Below, piece by piece: positions 26,397-34,341 of a stretch of 40,028 nucleotides of DNA. The translations under genes were made by a program, and so were the position numbers. Within the stretch, counting starts at the first letter, position 1; each line of letters opens with the position of its first letter. Under the pieces are notes generated by a model, which was given only the letters and a program-made list of their open reading frames with translations, had not been told where the DNA came from and searched no databases. Origin of the DNA: Bacteroidota bacterium (GTDB taxonomy: Bacteria; Bacteroidota; Bacteroidia; Sphingobacteriales; Sphingobacteriaceae); contig JABDAU010000033.1 in the NCBI GenBank assembly GCA_013289045.1, positions 1 through 40,028 on the forward strand, in the 5' to 3' direction.

Positions 26397-26753
26397 TTAA
26401 TTGTGATATTGTTCTAAATATATCATTTTACCGGCTGAAAGCAAACATAATTTACTTTCGATCTTCATCTTCGGCCGGATGACATGTATTTACAAATTTT
26501 GTAATTGTTTATACACGAGTCTATTATACGCAATTCTTGTTCACTTTGTTCATTTTGGCAAAAGTAGCATTGCGCGCAATTATAAATCTATTACTGATAT
26601 GTAACTGTATTGTAAATCAGTTGCTTATGCGGATTAAGGATCTATAGATTGGTTGAAGAATCAGACAATTATTCTTTACAGTTGTTTTAATTTTTTATTA
26701 AAAAAATATTGTCGTGAAAAATGCTATAATTATATCAATTATATAGGTCTTTT
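26397..26753. other. Divergent intergenic region with a minus-strand promoter
   Basis: This AT-rich region of 357 bases lies between divergent genes. It holds a minus-strand -7 box (26559-26566), a perfect 7-bp inverted repeat TTACAAA/TTTGTAA around 26489-26503, and an AT-rich inverted repeat TATAATT/AATTATA near 26725-26743 just before the plus-strand gene. No coding sequence was found. Confidence 0.5.
26559..26566 (-). promoter_or_regulatory. Bacteroidota -7 box for the GAF-PAS gene
   Basis: Read on the minus strand this is TACTTTTG, an exact TAnnTTTG. It would give a leader of about 160 bases before the start at 26396. No convincing -33 TTG was located. Confidence 0.35.
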
Positions 26754-27095
26754 ATGGAAAAAGAAGAACAACAATTGCCGCTGGCGCGGATGGTCACTAT
26801 TAATAAGCCTTGGTTCTGGATATTCCTGGGCGCATGTTTGGTGCTTTATATTTGCTCATGGCAATACACCCAAAACCTGATAATGTCGCAATCCGATCAC
26901 GGCCGGACTATTTTGCAGTTTGTTTCAAATAGCCACATCATTATATTATGTGTGCTGTTTGTTGGATTAGTGCTGAATGTTATCGCACTTAATCTTAAAG
27001 GCAAGCCTATAGAGCGCAATTTCATGATCTGCACCCACTTCTTCGAGGTAGCCGGCATTATTGCCGCCGCCCTCCTGATCTTCCTACCACGATAA
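26754..27095 (+). CDS. Small membrane protein of unknown function
   Basis: This 113-residue protein has three hydrophobic helices (about 21-38, WFWIFLGACLVLYICSW; about 60-80, IIILCVLFVGLVLNVIAL; about 90-111, FFEVAGIIAAALLIFL). The charged N-terminus MEKEEQQLPLARM is presumably cytoplasmic. I recognise no family. It stands alone, converges on lysA with one base between the stop codons, and has an AT-rich inverted repeat just upstream of its start. Confidence 0.7.
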   Translation: MEKEEQQLPLARMVTINKPWFWIFLGACLVLYICSWQYTQNLIMSQSDHGRTILQFVSNSHIIILCVLFVGLVLNVIALNLKGKPIERNFMICTHFFEVAGIIAAALLIFLPR

Positions 27096-27096
27096 T

Positions 27097-28311
27097 TTAT
27101 TCAGAATAAACATTTTGCGCCTTATCGCGCAAATTATAATTTGACGACATCACCTCGGCATAGGCCCCTGCTGTACGTATCGCGATCAGGTCACCGCGGA
27201 AGGATTCTGACAGTTCCACGTCTTTACGGAAGCAGTCGGTGCTTTCGCAGATAGGGCCGACTACGTCGTAGTTTAAGATTTGAGATTTGAGATTTGAGAT
27301 TTGAGATTTTTCTTGTCCTGATTCTTGACTCTTACTTCCTGCCTCTTCGCGGCTCAAATTCTCTATCACGTGGTACGCCTGGTACAGCATCGGGCGGATG
27401 AGCTCGGTCATGCCGGCATAGAGGATGAGGAAGTTTTTCTTCTGGCCGTTCTTTACGTAGAGCACCCTCGAGATGAGCGATGCACATTGCGCAACCAGCG
27501 CACGACCCAACTCAAAATGCACTTCCTGGCCGGGTTTTACGTTGAGGAATTGTTTGAAAACTTTAAAATAGCTTTCGAAGTCGCTGAAGGTATTGGTATC
27601 CGGATTGTAATAGTCCACGCCTAATCCGCCGCCGGTGTTCAATATTTTTACCTGAAAACCATGGTCTTCGAACCAGTCCTGCATTTCATTAATGCGTGTG
27701 CAAAGGCTTTTGTACACCTCCATATCCGTTATCTGTGAGCCGATATGGAAATGGATGCCGATAAACTGGATGTTCGGACAAGCGCGCAGCGCATCCGCCA
27801 CGTCATTCAGCTGCCAAATGTTAATGCCGAATTTGTTTTCGTCCAATCCTGTGGTGATGAAATGATGGGTATGCGCATCCACATTGGGATTGATGCGGAT
27901 GGCTACATTAGCGGTTTTATTTTTGGCTTTCGCCAGATCATTGATGATATGCAGCTCCTGTACCGACTCCACATTGAAGCAGAAAATATCTGCATCAAGC
28001 GCCAGGTTTATTTCCTTGTCGGATTTTCCTACGCCTGCAAAAACTACTTTTTCTTTAGCGAACCCATGCTCGATAGCAGCTTTCACCTCGTTCCCGCTTA
28101 CGCAATCGGCGCCGATGCCGTATGAACGGATCATGTCCAGCACCCTGGGGTTAAAGTTGGCCTTCATGGCATAATGCACATGGAAGCCGTATTGGTTTGA
28201 CGCATTGGTGCAGGCCTCCAAAGTTTGGCGCAGTACACCAAGGTCATAATAATAAAAAGGGGTTTCGTGCTGTGATAATTTCTTTATATTAGTATTGTTA
28301 AACATCGTCAT
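27097..28311 (-). CDS. lysA: Diaminopimelate decarboxylase
   Basis: LysA removes CO2 from meso-diaminopimelate to give lysine, the last step of the pathway. The PLP lysine is Lys50 in HYAMKANFNP. Other family motifs are HFHIGSQI, LNTGGGLGVDY, PGQEVHFELGRA and the active-site VGPICESTDCF. At 404 residues it is about 20-25 residues longer than relatives. The excess is a low-complexity stretch (about 321-346, KSQESGQEKSQISNLKSQ) encoded by tandem GATTTGA units, placed just before YDVVGPICES. Two start codons, 28311 and 28305, are equally possible. The aspartate kinase gene lies upstream on the same strand, 349 bases away. Confidence 0.95.
   Translation of the reverse strand: MTMFNNTNIKKLSQHETPFYYYDLGVLRQTLEACTNASNQYGFHVHYAMKANFNPRVLDMIRSYGIGADCVSGNEVKAAIEHGFAKEKVVFAGVGKSDKEINLALDADIFCFNVESVQELHIINDLAKAKNKTANVAIRINPNVDAHTHHFITTGLDENKFGINIWQLNDVADALRACPNIQFIGIHFHIGSQITDMEVYKSLCTRINEMQDWFEDHGFQVKILNTGGGLGVDYYNPDTNTFSDFESYFKVFKQFLNVKPGQEVHFELGRALVAQCASLISRVLYVKNGQKKNFLILYAGMTELIRPMLYQAYHVIENLSREEAGSKSQESGQEKSQISNLKSQILNYDVVGPICESTDCFRKDVELSESFRGDLIAIRTAGAYAEVMSSNYNLRDKAQNVYSE
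27274..27350. repeat. Dispersed repeat embedded in frame within lysA
   Basis: The plus strand carries at least four consecutive GATTTGA units (27277-27308), followed by TTTCTTGTCCTGATTCTTGA. This AAATCTC/GATTTGA type sequence is usual in intergenic regions of this group. Here it is read through as KSQISNLKSQ-like residues. Confidence 0.6.
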
Positions 28312-28317
28312 TAAATT

Positions 28318-28494
28318 ATGAATTCATTATTATATGGCATCATTATTCCTGCCATTTGTGTATTGCCGTCACTTGGTTATGCTTACAAGCACTACAAGGA
28401 GAAAAAATTTACCGGCCTGGAATTTGCCCTTACCAATTTCGTAGCCGTTTTATGTGTTTTTACCATCTACCTGGCCGAGGTTACTTTAAAATAA
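28318..28494 (+). CDS. Tiny membrane protein (58 residues), first of a tandem pair
   Basis: The frame starts MNSLLYGIIIPAICVLPSLGY, has a charged turn (YKHYKEKKFTGLEF) and a second helix (NFVAVLCVFTIYLAEV), ending at TAA 28492-28494. It runs opposite to lysA, whose start is only 6 bases away, so the two 5' ends nearly touch. The similar layout of the next small frame supports both as genuine. Family unknown. Confidence 0.5.
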   Translation: MNSLLYGIIIPAICVLPSLGYAYKHYKEKKFTGLEFALTNFVAVLCVFTIYLAEVTLK

Positions 28495-28505
28495 TTTATT
28501 AAACT

Positions 28506-28664
28506 GTGCTCCTGCTTTGCATCATACCGGCTTTACTTCCCGCGATGCTTTTCAACTACCATCGCTACTGGACCAACAAAATAAAAGTTGACGAATTTTT
28601 GCTGGTGAATGGCATAGGCGTTGTTATGGTTTTTACTATCGCCATTGTTTCGGCAATGGTTTAA
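28506..28664 (+). CDS. Tiny membrane protein (52 residues), second of a tandem pair
   Basis: Starting from a GTG (28506), the frame reads LLLCIIPALLPAMLFNYH, a charged turn (RYWTNKIKVDEF) and a second helix (LVNGIGVVMVFTIAIVSAMV), ending at TAA 28662-28664. It matches the preceding frame in plan: IIPA...LP, K-rich turn, EF, N, V..VFTI. They therefore look like diverged duplicates. Its stop overlaps the aspartate kinase stop on the opposite strand. The lack of an ATG is the weak point. Confidence 0.4.
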   Translation: MLLLCIIPALLPAMLFNYHRYWTNKIKVDEFLLVNGIGVVMVFTIAIVSAMV

Positions 28665-29971
28665 AACAACCTGCTGTGCAAGCTTCTTAGTACCTCTGTC
28701 TTACTATCCGTATTTACCAATAACGACATATTGTGATCACTTCCACCGTATGAGATCATCCTTACAGGGATGTGCTTTACAGCTTCCAGCACTCTTGCCG
28801 CATAGCCATGCTTTTCCGCGCCGAAATCGCCTACCACGCATATAATGGTTTGATCTTTGTCGATATCTACCGAACCGAAGGCTGTTAATTCTTTAGTGAT
28901 GTCATCGATATAAGTCAGGTCGTCTATCGTCAATGATACCGCCACTTCCGAGGTAGTGATCATATCGATAGAAGTTTTATAGCGTTCGAACACCTCGAAT
29001 AGCTTGCGCAAAAAGCCATGCGCTAAAAGCATACGGGTCGATTGTACCTTTATAGCAGTGATACCGTCTTTCGCGGCGATGGATTTAATTTGATCCTTAT
29101 CGCTTTCGTTAGTGATGAGCGTGCCTTGCGCCTTTGGGTCCATCGTATTGAGCAAACGCACCGGGATCTTGTATTTCTGTGCCGGGAATACGCTTTGCGG
29201 ATGCAAGATCTTCGCGCCGAAATAAGCCAGCTCGGCAGCTTCGTCGAACGATAGCTGCGCGATGGGTTTGGTGCCTTTTACAATGCGCGGGTCGTTGTTG
29301 TGCATACCGTCGATGTCCGTCCAGATCTGTACTTCTTCGCTGCGGATGCCGGCTCCAATCAATGATGCAGTATAATCGCTGCCGCCGCGGCGCAGGTTAT
29401 CTATCTCGCCAAAGCTGTTTCGGCAGATGTATCCCTGGGTAATGAACAGCTTATTATCCGGGTGCTTTTCCAGCAGGGGGGTTAAATGTTCGGTGATGAA
29501 ATCTACCACCGGCTCATTGTCCTCATCTGTCTTCATAAAATCCAGTGCAGGCAATAGAACAGATGGTACGCCGATCTCTTTCAGGTAAACATGATACAAT
29601 GTGGTGGAGAGCAATTCGCCTTGCGCCAGGATGATCTTATCTTCAATATTGGTGAAGAGATCATTTGAGAAATTGCTGATGAGCGAGAAATGATAGTCGA
29701 TCACTTCTTTGCCTTGTGCAAGAAATTCAGGGTTGGCAAACAGTTCTTTGATGAAAACTTCGTACTTGTCCTTTAGGATTTTAATCAGTTGAGCGGCTTT
29801 CGGCTTATCGCCGGCCAGGTAAGCCTGGCCAATTTCCACTAAGCTGTTTGTTGTACCCGAAACCGCCGACAATACCACTACCTGGCGCTCATTCGCGTCG
29901 ATAATGCCGAGCAGTTTCTTCATTCTTTCGGGACTTCCTACCGACGTTCCGCCAAATTTTAAAACTTTCAT
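28661..29971 (-). CDS. lysC: Aspartate kinase
   Basis: This 436-residue monofunctional aspartokinase phosphorylates aspartate, the entry step to lysine, threonine and methionine. The kinase domain shows KFGGTSVGSPERM at the start, VVVLSAVSGTTN, GGSDYTASLIG, and DGMHNNDPRIV with the catalytic acidic residues. Two C-terminal ACT-type regions (about 300-436; AIKVQSTRMLLAHGFL, TIICVVGDFG) are the usual site of feedback control by lysine. It lies upstream of lysA on the same strand, consistent with pathway clustering, although two small opposite-strand frames separate them. Confidence 0.95.
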   Translation of the reverse strand: MKVLKFGGTSVGSPERMKKLLGIIDANERQVVVLSAVSGTTNSLVEIGQAYLAGDKPKAAQLIKILKDKYEVFIKELFANPEFLAQGKEVIDYHFSLISNFSNDLFTNIEDKIILAQGELLSTTLYHVYLKEIGVPSVLLPALDFMKTDEDNEPVVDFITEHLTPLLEKHPDNKLFITQGYICRNSFGEIDNLRRGGSDYTASLIGAGIRSEEVQIWTDIDGMHNNDPRIVKGTKPIAQLSFDEAAELAYFGAKILHPQSVFPAQKYKIPVRLLNTMDPKAQGTLITNESDKDQIKSIAAKDGITAIKVQSTRMLLAHGFLRKLFEVFERYKTSIDMITTSEVAVSLTIDDLTYIDDITKELTAFGSVDIDKDQTIICVVGDFGAEKHGYAARVLEAVKHIPVRMISYGGSDHNMSLLVNTDSKTEVLRSLHSRLF

Positions 29972-30306
29972 TTTTTGCTTCTGTTTACCACAAATCAGTG
30001 ATATTTCTGTATCAATTTTGAGGCGCTAAAAATAGGATTTTAAACACGATATCACACATTTATGTATGATAAAATTAAAATTCGGCAGAGGCATTTAATA
30101 TACGGGTGAGGTAAAGAGGATGGTTTGGAGTAAGCTTGAGGTTTTACCGTGTTAAGGCACGAGTTACGCTACGCTAAATCCGCGCCAGCGATCATGATTG
30201 AAGCGAATTTAAATTTGAAATCGAACATTCGAAATTCGATATAAATATAATATTCTTATTTACAGTTTATTATATCTACATTTGCGCTTTACAATAAATT
30301 AATATA
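29972..30306. other. Intergenic region between lysC and the cold-shock gene
   Basis: This region of 335 bases lies between divergent genes. It includes an AT-rich part with TTCGAAATTCGAT-like motifs (30200-30245), a moderately GC-rich patch (30150-30200) resembling dispersed-repeat sequence, and the cold-shock promoter. No coding sequence was found. Confidence 0.5.
30277..30284 (+). promoter_or_regulatory. Bacteroidota -7 box for the cold-shock gene
   Basis: TACATTTG is an exact TAnnTTTG, 22 bases before the ATG at 30307. The leader would thus be very short, unlike the long regulated leader of E. coli cspA. Confidence 0.5.
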
Positions 30307-30501
30307 ATGCAAAATCAAGGAACAGTTAAATTTTTTAACACAACTAAAGGCTTCGGCTTTATTACACCAGACAATGGCGGCCAGGATGTATTTGTACATT
30401 CAACAGGCTTAATCGACGAGATCCGTGAGAACGATAAAGTGGAATTTGAAGTGGAAAACGGTCGTAAAGGTGTTAACGCGGTAAATGTAAAAGTTATTTA
30501 A
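30307..30501 (+). CDS. Cold-shock domain protein (CspA family)
   Basis: This 64-residue protein is a single cold-shock domain with RNP1 KGFGFI and RNP2 DVFVHST, preceded by [11 protein letters not shown]. It binds single-stranded RNA or DNA and melts mRNA structure. It stands alone, with its own -7 box 22 bases upstream of the start and an intrinsic terminator after it. Confidence 0.96.
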   Translation: MQNQGTVKFFNTTKGFGFITPDNGGQDVFVHSTGLIDEIRENDKVEFEVENGRKGVNAVNVKVI

Positions 30502-30526
30502 ATATAATATTATCATCAAATCGTAC

Positions 30527-30557
30527 AGGCATCCGTTGAAAAACGGGTGCCTTTTTT
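30527..30557 (+). terminator. Intrinsic terminator of the cold-shock gene
   Basis: The stem AGGCATCCGTT / AACGGGTGCCT (one G-T pair) with a short A-rich loop is followed by six T residues, 26 bases after the stop codon. Confidence 0.85.
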
Positions 30558-30615
30558 GTTTTAAAAAACGCTAAAACTAACATAACAATCTCGATAGTAA
30601 GTATCTAAAGTTAAT

Positions 30616-31338
30616 TTAGTTAGCGGTTTTGTATGTGAATACGTTTATTTGGGCGCCATTGGAATAAGTCATTTTAACAGGATATCCCTGGTCATTATAA
30701 ACAATAGGTATCAACTGGGTTGATTGACTCGATTGACCATTACTCACCATATCATTCTCATCATATTCCATAAGATGATTTGAAGTGCCGCTTATGTTTA
30801 AATACCATTTAAAACGAGAGTTTTTATAGGGGCCATTTTTTGTACCATAAACATCATAGGAAGGAAAAAAAAAGCTTTGGGGAACCTGTTGAAGTGTTGC
30901 TATGTTATTACCGGTATACGTTACCGTATCATAGTATCCTTGTGCAGGATAATAAATTTTAGTCACTTTATTTTCCTGCACCGTGAAAGAGCAAAATGTT
31001 GTTGTATCACTCCCAACTGTGGAATAAGCCGGTTGACCATTGGCATAGATAATATGATAAGCCTCTGATGTATTGCCACTTGTTATAGTGAAACCAGTAA
31101 GGTCATCATCATTATCATATTGATAACTATAAAGAGATGTGGAGAATTTATCTGTTTCTGTTCTTTTTGACATTCTGTTTTTACTATCGTACTCATACGT
31201 GTCTATTGTGGTATCATTGGAAGTATAATTAGTCCATGTTGCGACCAGCAGTCCTTTTGAAGTTTTTGGATTTGATTGCAAACTTTTATTGCAACTGAAT
31301 AATGAGCCTAACAACAATAGTAAAATGATTTTTTTCAT
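30616..31338 (-). CDS. Lipoprotein of unknown function with YD-like tyrosine/aspartate repeats
   Basis: I start this at 31338 (MKKIILLLLLGSLFSCNKS, lipobox LFSC), giving 240 residues. Seven upstream residues (MIRVRNL) from an alternative start would spoil the signal peptide. The mature part is rich in beta-strand and holds YEYDSKNRMSKRTETD and YQYDNDDDLTGF, similar to the hand-like units of YD-repeat and DUF4595-type Bacteroidota lipoproteins. No enzyme motif is visible. It is presumably anchored to the periplasmic face or cell surface. An exact -7 box lies 19 bases upstream. Confidence 0.75.
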   Translation of the reverse strand: MKKIILLLLLGSLFSCNKSLQSNPKTSKGLLVATWTNYTSNDTTIDTYEYDSKNRMSKRTETDKFSTSLYSYQYDNDDDLTGFTITSGNTSEAYHIIYANGQPAYSTVGSDTTTFCSFTVQENKVTKIYYPAQGYYDTVTYTGNNIATLQQVPQSFFFPSYDVYGTKNGPYKNSRFKWYLNISGTSNHLMEYDENDMVSNGQSSQSTQLIPIVYNDQGYPVKMTYSNGAQINVFTYKTAN

Positions 31339-31356
31339 AAGGTTCCGAACTCTAAT

Positions 31357-31364
31357 CAAATGTA
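31357..31364 (-). promoter_or_regulatory. Bacteroidota -7 box for the lipoprotein gene
   Basis: Read on the minus strand this is TACATTTG, an exact TAnnTTTG, 18 bases before the start codon at 31338. It also supports the shorter start. Confidence 0.45.
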
Positions 31365-31444
31365 TGAATTTCTGAAAGAAACATGTTTAATGCCTGTTAA
31401 TTAGTGTAGTTTCAGGCACATATTTCTTGTGTCATATGACAAAA

Positions 31445-31510
31445 CGCGTTAGATTCAGCGTATACCGGCCTCGTGCGTAAGGCCTGCAGGCGTATGAGCG
31501 GAAAGCCCGG
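31445..31510 (-). repeat. GC-rich dispersed element, copy A
   Basis: Read on the minus strand, this starts CCGGGCTTTCC and ends CTAACGCG, the same ends as copy B at 39951-40015 (66 against 65 bases), with a different, self-complementary middle (GCCTGCAGGC; GGCC...GGCC). It is strikingly GC-rich against its AT-rich surroundings. Confidence 0.5.
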
Positions 31511-31628
31511 CCCGCAGGGAAACGCCCTCATCTCCTTCGGGATAAAACTTGTTGTATGTATTGGAAACCCGTTTTTACAAATTTTTACAAACATTAACTT
31601 CTCCAAAGCGTTAGTCTTACAAATTAAC

Positions 31629-31636
31629 AAAGGAGA
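31629..31636 (+). promoter_or_regulatory. Strong Shine-Dalgarno site of the YtxH gene
   Basis: AAAGGAGA lies 8 bases before the ATG at 31645. Other genes in the window have no such purine-rich match, in keeping with Bacteroidota, so this suggests strong translation of the YtxH gene. Confidence 0.6.
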
Positions 31637-31644
31637 ACATTATC

Positions 31645-32031
31645 ATGAAAGACCAGACAAAGATCATAGCCGCATTATTGTTAGGCGCTGCGGCCGGCGC
31701 TGCTGCTGCATTACTTTTGGCTCCGGATAGCGGCGAAGGGCTGCGTAACACCATTGCCGAGCATGTGAACGATATACTCGACACGACAAAAGAGAAAGCC
31801 AACTCTAAAATAAACGACATAAAGGATTATAGCAACCGCGTGGTAAACAACGTGAAAGACCGCTATAACGATGCTTTCGGCGAGGCCAACGAATACAGCG
31901 ACGAACTGCTGGATTCGATAAAAACCAAAGGCGACCGTGTTAAGGAACGCGCCAATGACGCTGTTGACAACGCTAAAACCCGCGTTAAATCAACTGCTGA
32001 CGATTGGAATAACAGCATCCAGAACGCTTAA
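31645..32031 (+). CDS. YtxH-domain stress-type protein
   Basis: This 128-residue protein has an N-terminal glycine/alanine-rich hydrophobic helix (IIAALLLGAAAGAAAALLLAP) of the YtxH/gas-vesicle-GvpP-like type, followed by a long charged helix with repeated KxKxD and DxVxNxK patterns. Members are small membrane-associated proteins often induced by general stress; the function is unknown. It has an unusually good ribosome binding site for this phylum (AAAGGAGA at 31629-31636, eight bases before the ATG). The 3' side carries three successive hairpins ending in a strong terminator. Confidence 0.88.
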   Translation: MKDQTKIIAALLLGAAAGAAAALLLAPDSGEGLRNTIAEHVNDILDTTKEKANSKINDIKDYSNRVVNNVKDRYNDAFGEANEYSDELLDSIKTKGDRVKERANDAVDNAKTRVKSTADDWNNSIQNA

Positions 32032-32036
32032 TGTTA

Positions 32037-32102
32037 CTTGTTGGTGAAAACACTAACAAGGGCATTTAACGCTTAACTATTGTTTGTGAGGACACAAACA
32101 AT
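32037..32102 (+). repeat. Two hairpins preceding the YtxH terminator
   Basis: CTTGTTGGTG / CACTAACAAG (one G-T pair) lies at about 32037-32060. ATTGTTTGTG / CACAAACAAT (32079-32102) follows and shares bases with the left arm of the terminator, so the second hairpin and the full terminator stem cannot both form. Confidence 0.5.
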
Positions 32103-32157
32103 ATATATAACACAAAAAACCCGGCTATAAGCCGGGTTTTTTGTGTTATATATATTG
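32099..32157. terminator. Long perfect bidirectional terminator
   Basis: Arms of 28 bases (32099-32126 and 32130-32157) are exactly complementary around the loop ATA, with CCCGGCT/AGCCGGG at the top and A/T runs beneath it. It ends one base before the minus-strand M1 peptidase stop and serves both converging genes. Confidence 0.88.
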
Positions 32158-34035
32158 CTATTTCTTGTGCCAGGTATTGTTTGAGGGATCGGCATCCATA
32201 AATATGCCGCCGTCGAGCGTTACAGCGCTAATGGCCTTTGTGGTTTTGATGTGTACGGTGATGAGGCTGCTGCTTTTCCAAACCAATGGGGTTTGATGCA
32301 CGGCTTCGGTAGTGCCATCTGTATAGGTTATTACGGCATCAAACGGTACGGCATAGCCGCCTATGTTTTTGATGATTAGGTTATAGCCCGTTTCGGCTTT
32401 TGTTACGTTTTGCAGGGCAAGGTCGATATAGTCATACGTAAAGAACCAGTTATTAAAGAACCAGTTGAGGTTTTGGCCGGAACCGGTGTTCATACAATTG
32501 AAGTAATCCCATGGGATAGGGTGTTTGCCATGCCAGGTGTCCATATAAAAATGCAGTGCTTTTCTGAAAGTTTCATCGCCAAGCAGGTCTTTCAACGCCA
32601 GGTAGCTGAGCGAGGCCTTGCCGTAGGCGTTGTGTGCATAACCGCCAACCAGTTCGCTGGTAGGGGTAATGATGGGCAAATCCTCGCTGCTTGACGGGTC
32701 GGTGATGTATGGCGCTATGCGGCTTTTTCGGTATTTTTCGAGCGCTGGTTTTTTGCCGATCTCGGTTTGGTTGATGAACAGTTCAAAGGTGGTTGCCCAG
32801 CCTTCATCCATATAGCCGTAGCGGGTTTCGTTGATACCCATGTAGAACGGGAAATAGGTGTGGGCCACCTCGTGATCCTGCAACAGTTGTGCCGAGGAAA
32901 GATCTTTAATGTGGTCGTCGTTCACCATCATTGGGAACTCCATGCTGGCGTAGCCCTGGAAGGCAGTCATCTTTGGGAACGGATAGGGCACGCCCGGCCA
33001 GTTATGCGAATAAAAATCAAACTCGTGCAAGCCGAACTTTACTGCCTGGTGGAAATCCTTCGCGGTATCATTATAGGCAGATTGCATGGCTGCGCGGCGA
33101 CCGGTTGTGTTATCTACTACTGCACTGGCTCCGTCCCAGTTGAAATGGTCGCTCAGGCCTACGGCTACGTCGGTGATGTTGTTGGCTGTCCATAGCCAGG
33201 TGTTCAGTTTATTTTGGGTGGTTACGTTGTGCGCTGCGTTATCTGCAGGGGTTACGATGCGGATAACGGAATCGGATGTGAATGAGCGTTGTAATTTGTT
33301 CGCAAACGCAGGCTGTAAAACCTGTGCTGCATTTTGCAGGGTTCCGGTTGCCCAAACGATGTAGTTTTTGGGTACGGTTACGCTAAGGTTGTAATTGTTA
33401 AAATCGTTGTAAAATTCCTGTCGGTCGTTAAATTCCAGTTTATCCCAGCCGTTGTAATCATCGTAAACAGCAACCCGGGGATAGAAATAGCCGATATAAA
33501 AGGTGGTGGAATCGATAATCCCCTCACGGCCCTCGCCGGTAGCCAGTTGATAATGAAATGCCACGTTAAGCTTAACCGAATCGTGCGGCATTAACGGTGC
33601 AGGCAACTGAACCGCCTGGTTAGTGCCGAGGTTGGCGGCGTTATCCCATTTTTGCGATTGCCCGTTAACGGTTAGTGTATCCACCTGCATGCCGGGCGTA
33701 ATGTAATCCGCAGTGGTGTTGCGGAAACGCGTAACGCTGGAGCGATGGATGTTCATGATCAGCTTCATGTTGAGCTGTTTCAACGTATCAGGACTGTTGT
33801 TTACGTAGGTGATCTGCTCAGAGCCGTGGACTGTGCGGTCGGGCGGTAAAACGGTGATGTGGATATTGTAGGTGGCGCGGTTCTGCCAGTAATTGTGACC
33901 GGGAGAGCCGTTATGCGAACGTGTGCCTTTTACGTAGGCGCTATGAACATCGCGTGGGATGTAAAGATCCTGTGCTTTGAGCTGTGTGATAGTAAAACAG
34001 GCGAGTATTGCAGCAACAAGTGTTTTGTTTCTCAT
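32158..34035 (-). CDS. Secreted M1-family aminopeptidase-like metalloprotease
   Basis: This 625-residue protein has a signal peptide (MRNKTLVAAILACFTITQLKA). The gluzincin zinc site is HEVAH followed by exactly 18 residues and then the glutamate ligand in DEGWATTFE. The substrate-recognition loop reads GYASMEFPMM, in place of the classical GAMEN. The N-terminal half is the M1 beta-saddle (VHGSEQITYVNNSPDTLKQL) and the last ~80 residues a beta-sandwich. Such enzymes trim N-terminal residues from peptides in the periplasm. It stands alone, with a -7 box shortly upstream. Confidence 0.93.
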   Translation of the reverse strand: MRNKTLVAAILACFTITQLKAQDLYIPRDVHSAYVKGTRSHNGSPGHNYWQNRATYNIHITVLPPDRTVHGSEQITYVNNSPDTLKQLNMKLIMNIHRSSVTRFRNTTADYITPGMQVDTLTVNGQSQKWDNAANLGTNQAVQLPAPLMPHDSVKLNVAFHYQLATGEGREGIIDSTTFYIGYFYPRVAVYDDYNGWDKLEFNDRQEFYNDFNNYNLSVTVPKNYIVWATGTLQNAAQVLQPAFANKLQRSFTSDSVIRIVTPADNAAHNVTTQNKLNTWLWTANNITDVAVGLSDHFNWDGASAVVDNTTGRRAAMQSAYNDTAKDFHQAVKFGLHEFDFYSHNWPGVPYPFPKMTAFQGYASMEFPMMVNDDHIKDLSSAQLLQDHEVAHTYFPFYMGINETRYGYMDEGWATTFELFINQTEIGKKPALEKYRKSRIAPYITDPSSSEDLPIITPTSELVGGYAHNAYGKASLSYLALKDLLGDETFRKALHFYMDTWHGKHPIPWDYFNCMNTGSGQNLNWFFNNWFFTYDYIDLALQNVTKAETGYNLIIKNIGGYAVPFDAVITYTDGTTEAVHQTPLVWKSSSLITVHIKTTKAISAVTLDGGIFMDADPSNNTWHKK

Positions 34036-34063
34036 TGTGTATGTATAAAGTCAGTTAAATGCT

Positions 34064-34071
34064 CAAAGATA
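34064..34071 (-). promoter_or_regulatory. Bacteroidota -7 box for the M1 peptidase gene
   Basis: Read on the minus strand this is TATCTTTG, an exact TAnnTTTG, 28 bases before the start at 34035. Confidence 0.45.
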
Positions 34072-34154
34072 GCGTTAAATGCTATGGATTAAGCCAGTGT
34101 GAAGGTTTGGTGAAAAATAAACGCGTAACAAGTATATTACAACTTTGAAAATTT

Positions 34155-34261
34155 TTTGTAACAGAAGAAATATTTTTCTTACTTTGCTGAAGTTATTTTA
34201 ATAGGGGTATTAAATAACTATTATAGGCTATCCGCAAAATGTGGGTAGCCTTACTTTTTTT
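34155..34261 (+). ncRNA. Candidate small RNA (promoter plus terminator, no ORF)
   Basis: A plus-strand promoter-like pair (TTTG at 34155-34158 and TACTTTG at 34180-34186, about 21 bases apart) is followed by roughly 35 AT-rich bases and a hairpin GGCTATCCGCA / TGTGGGTAGCC with a T-run at 34255-34261. No reading frame lies between. The transcript would be about 70 bases. This may equally be an unrelated terminator in the intergenic region. Confidence 0.3.
34227..34261 (+). terminator. Intrinsic terminator-like hairpin
   Basis: GGCTATCCGCA and TGTGGGTAGCC pair with one mismatch and one wobble, and are followed by TTACTTTTTTT. No annotated plus-strand gene ends here, which is why a small transcript is suspected. 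Confidence 0.6.
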
Positions 34262-34341
34262 AGTTGAATGCATAAAGCTGAAAGCAAAAGGCTGAATGCA
34301 TAACACGCTCAGGCTACCCTTCTCCTTTTACCTTTCACCTA

